Shown here one piece after another: positions 61,977 through 64,000 of a DNA stretch of 64,000 nucleotides (positions are counted from its first letter, which is position 1; each line of letters opens with the position of its first letter). This stretch comes from Pseudoxanthomonas sp. GM95. Lineage in GTDB: Bacteria > Pseudomonadota > Gammaproteobacteria > Xanthomonadales > Xanthomonadaceae. Location of the stretch: the NCBI RefSeq assembly GCF_900109775.1, contig NZ_FOAX01000002.1, forward strand, positions 1,506,859-1,570,858, read 5' to 3'. The notes below the pieces were generated by a model. It was not told the origin of the DNA. It did no database searches and was given only the letters and a program-made list of their open reading frames with translations. A program made the position numbers and the translations under genes.

Positions 61977-62524
61977 GTGCGCCGGCCACGCGCCGGCCCA
62001 TCGCCACTGCCGAGCTCCAGCCGCGGCCGCTGGCGAGCGTGCCCGGCTGCAGTGCGCCTTCGCAGCTAACGCGCGCATGGCTGCGGCATGTGCCTGCGCG
62101 ATTGGATCGCTATCTGCGCTTTGGCAATGCACTGAAGGTGATCCGGCTGGATCGCTGGCGGCGCGTTGCGGTGTTCGTTCCCGGTGAGGTCTTCTGCCGG
62201 ATCCACTGGCAGGCCAACGACTACGGCACCGAGCGCTGGCAGCTGCTGGTGCTGCAGGCCTGCACGCCGCTGGATGCAGCCCAGCGCATCGAAGGCGTGC
62301 GCCCTGGTGCGCGCCTGTTGCTGCGTGCCGAGGGTGCCAGGGCGGTGAAATCGGTCCTGGGCCAGATCGATGCGATCGAGGGCAGTGCCATCGCCGCACC
62401 AGCAGTCAGTCCGACGTACTGGCGCGTGCTGGGCAACAGGCTCCAGTGCAATCTGGCCTTGCCCGAGTACACACCCGAACGACATGTAGCCTGGTTGGCC
62501 AGGAGCGCGTTGGATGCGCGATGA
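61973..62524 (+). CDS. DUF2840 protein of transfer modules
   Basis: 183 residues. Pattern RYLRFGNALKVIRLDRWRRVAVFVPGEVFCRIHW, W-L-LVLQA and a long second half matching DUF2840, which recurs just before traF in ICEs and plasmids. Function unknown. Start and stop overlap the neighbouring genes. Confidence 0.86.
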   Translation: MSAPATRRPIATAELQPRPLASVPGCSAPSQLTRAWLRHVPARLDRYLRFGNALKVIRLDRWRRVAVFVPGEVFCRIHWQANDYGTERWQLLVLQACTPLDAAQRIEGVRPGARLLLRAEGARAVKSVLGQIDAIEGSAIAAPAVSPTYWRVLGNRLQCNLALPEYTPERHVAWLARSALDAR

Positions 62525-63086
62525 CCTTGCCCGCATTGCAACGTTGGTATTGCGAGGTCGCATCCGGCTTGCCTGCGCGACGGTGCTCGGTCTTGCTGCA
62601 ATGGCATGGGCATCGTTTGTGACTCCGCTTCCGCGCCTGACTTACAACCGGACCAACAGCGTGGCGGTCGGCTGGTATCGCGTGGACAGGCTCGAACATC
62701 CAGCTCAGCTCCTGCAAACGGCGTTGCCGGTTGGCAGCATCGTGCTGGTCAGGATGCCGGCAGCTGCGGCAGTGCTTGCCGGGCAACGCGGCTATCTGCC
62801 CACGCGTGTCCCGCTGCTCAAGCCGGTGGCGGCACGCTGGCCACAGCAGGTGTGCATGGATGGTCCGGCCGTGCGCATCGATGGCGCGGTGGTGGCGACG
62901 GTGCTGGACGCCGACCGGGCGGGGCGGCCACTGCAGGCCTGGCGACAATGTCGCCGCCTGCGACCAGGTGAGTTGTTCCTGCTCGGTGCAGCCAATCCGG
63001 CTTCATTCGACAGCCGCTATTTCGGGCCGGTCGATGTCTCGGCCGTCATCGGCGTGGCGCATCCGCTGTGGCTACAGGCGCAGTGA
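62514..63086 (+). CDS. traF: TraF-type S26 signal peptidase
   Basis: 190 residues, start overlapping DUF2840 by 11 bases. A membrane anchor near 20-38 (ACATVLGLAAMAWASF) is followed by the S26 box with catalytic Ser in NRTNSVAVGWYRV and Lys in PLLKPVAA. The late box FDSRYFGPV is present. TraF processes and cyclises conjugative pilin in RP4. It is the last backbone gene before the IS110 element. Confidence 0.88.
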   Translation: MRDDLARIATLVLRGRIRLACATVLGLAAMAWASFVTPLPRLTYNRTNSVAVGWYRVDRLEHPAQLLQTALPVGSIVLVRMPAAAAVLAGQRGYLPTRVPLLKPVAARWPQQVCMDGPAVRIDGAVVATVLDADRAGRPLQAWRQCRRLRPGELFLLGAANPASFDSRYFGPVDVSAVIGVAHPLWLQAQ

Positions 63087-63428
63087 TCGCATCGCGCGCA
63101 TGCACGACAGGCCGCGACCAATGAACACCACCCATGCGCACGCCCCGGTCGCACGTGACGTGTTCGCCCGATGCACGCGGCAACGCATTGCGGCACCGGC
63201 TCATGTGCAGAGTGGCTGCGGCCACAAACCCGCATCAGAAGCGATCCCGGGGATCGCATCGCTGCGCGCCGGCAGCCGCCTGGCAACGCCGGATCGACAG
63301 AGGTGCAGGGCAGCGGCAGAAGCAAAGGCGAAAGGCTCGGACTGTTTCGGGCCTGCCAGGCATCCAGTGGCGTCTGCCTGTCCCGAGGCGTCTACTGGGT
63401 ATCCACTGATGCTTTTTGGAGCACGGCC
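63087..63428. other. 342 bp with no clear gene, probably containing the IS110 left end
   Basis: A frame starting at ATG 63121 has Ala/Arg-rich, unlike-protein content. No family recognised and no clear inverted repeat was seen. The insertion boundary of the IS110 element may lie in the last ~100 bases. Confidence 0.45.
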
Positions 63429-64000
63429 ATGACTCTCTATGTAGGTTTGGATGCGTCGCTTAACGAGACCGCCATCTGCGTTGTTGATCAGGATGGTCAG
63501 GTGATACGCGAACAGAAGGCCGCCAGCGAGCCCGACGCGATTGCTGCAGCGCTCTTGCCGTTCCGTCCGCAGCTTCGGCTGCTCGGGGTTGAGGCTTGCG
63601 CGATCGGCGGTTGGCTACAGGCCGAGCTGACGAAGCTGGGCTTTGAAATTGTTGTCATCGAGACGCATCACACGCACGTCTCGCTTTCGACTATGCGCAA
63701 CAAGACCGATCGCAACGATGCACGTGGGATTGCACAACTCATGCGCCTTGGCTGGTTCAAGGTCGTGCACGTCAAGAGCGCCGAAGCGCAGCACATGCGC
63801 TCCATCCTTGGTGTCCGAAAGCTCATCGTCCGCAAGCTTGTGGACACTGAGAACGAGATCCGCGGCATGCTGCGCGGCTTCGGTTTGAAAGTCGGACCCA
63901 TCAGCCGCGGCAACTTTGCTGGGCGCGTTTGCCACCTGACCGAGGACGCCGATGTGGTCATCCAGGAGCTGGCGATCAGGCTTTTGGCTGTGCGCGATGC
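63429..64000 (+). CDS. IS110-family transposase, 3' end cut off by the window
   Basis: 191 codons are visible, about half of a typical ~340-residue transposase. The start reads MTLYVGLDASLNETAICVV, with the first acidic residue of the DEDD catalytic set in GLDAS, the Glu in GVEACAIGGWL and the Asp pair in KTDRNDARGIAQL. IS110 elements lack long inverted repeats and use bridge RNAs from the non-coding ends. It lies downstream of the traF-side backbone and could split the transfer region. Confidence 0.93.
   Translation, partial: MTLYVGLDASLNETAICVVDQDGQVIREQKAASEPDAIAAALLPFRPQLRLLGVEACAIGGWLQAELTKLGFEIVVIETHHTHVSLSTMRNKTDRNDARGIAQLMRLGWFKVVHVKSAEAQHMRSILGVRKLIVRKLVDTENEIRGMLRGFGLKVGPISRGNFAGRVCHLTEDADVVIQELAIRLLAVRD

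Larger units (their letters stand above)
2804..64000. mobile_element. Putative large integrative (conjugative) element in guaA, right end outside the window
   Basis: Mobile functions sit at both ends of this span. An integrase and two small HTH proteins lie at 3.1-5.5 kb. RadC-like and DUF736 proteins, a DUF2285-type protein, an excisionase-like HTH, RepA, ParA, an RHH protein, DUF2840 and TraF lie at 52.8-63.1 kb. In related islands the integrase end is followed by cargo and then the rep/par/tra backbone. No relaxase, coupling protein or mating-pair genes and no attR are visible. An equally possible reading is an integrase remnant at guaA plus a separate element starting near 52.8 kb. Confidence 0.45.

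Noticed and set aside
63121..63432. Frame between traF and the IS110 transposase
   Set aside because: Arg/Ala-rich, no family and overlaps the IS start; probably non-coding.

Overview
The window reads as a high-GC gammaproteobacterial chromosome, most likely a member of the Xanthomonadaceae (Stenotrophomonas, Pseudoxanthomonas, Lysobacter or Luteimonas type). The reasons are the guaB-guaA pair, the three-gene peptide-modification cassette that I associate with this family, and the general mix of regulators. This placement is inference from gene content; no rRNA or tRNA gene was seen.

Layout. 0-2.8 kb: core purine genes guaB (5' end cut off) and guaA. 2.8-5.5 kb: a P4-type tyrosine integrase directly behind guaA with two small HTH proteins, which fits integration of an island at the 3' end of guaA. 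5.8-20.3 kb: an acyltransferase, a DUF922 protease-like protein, a cNMP-binding GGDEF protein, then a RiPP-type cassette (class III cyclase-TPR protein, NHLP-like precursor peptide, SagB-like dehydrogenase), a secreted HELAH metalloprotease and a large autotransporter adhesin. 20.8-31.2 kb: DedA-rhodanese, TspO, UmuDC, a lipoprotein, GlgX, an orphan response regulator, a hemerythrin-like protein and exonuclease III. 31.4-34.7 kb: a divergent Tet-type efflux pump/TetR pair and a Tet(X)-like flavin monooxygenase. 34.7-43.4 kb: phospholipase D-type protein, transglutaminase and zinc metallopeptidase, MipA plus a two-component system, and small unknowns. 43.7-51.6 kb: a light-sensing and phosphorelay block with a hybrid kinase, a bacteriophytochrome kinase, an Rcp1-like receiver and a second hybrid kinase; the last three overlap as GTGA junctions.

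52.8-64 kb has clear mobile-element character: a RadC-like protein, DUF736, a sugar porter, a HipA-type kinase with a fused HTH, a DUF2384 antitoxin-like protein, a DUF2285-type protein, an excisionase-like HTH, the replication initiator RepA with iteron-like repeats behind it, ParA, a ribbon-helix-helix protein, DUF2840 and a TraF-type S26 peptidase. An IS110-family transposase runs off the right edge. The simplest reading is one large integrative (probably conjugative) element that begins at guaA and continues past 64 kb. Two separate elements with ordinary chromosome between them is the main alternative, because much of 5.8-52 kb looks like standard accessory chromosome and the second att site is not in the window.

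The most interesting parts are the peptide-modification cassette with its linked cyclic-nucleotide signalling gene and flanking protease-like genes, the Tet(X)-like/efflux locus, the phytochrome phosphorelay, and the repeat arrays next to repA.
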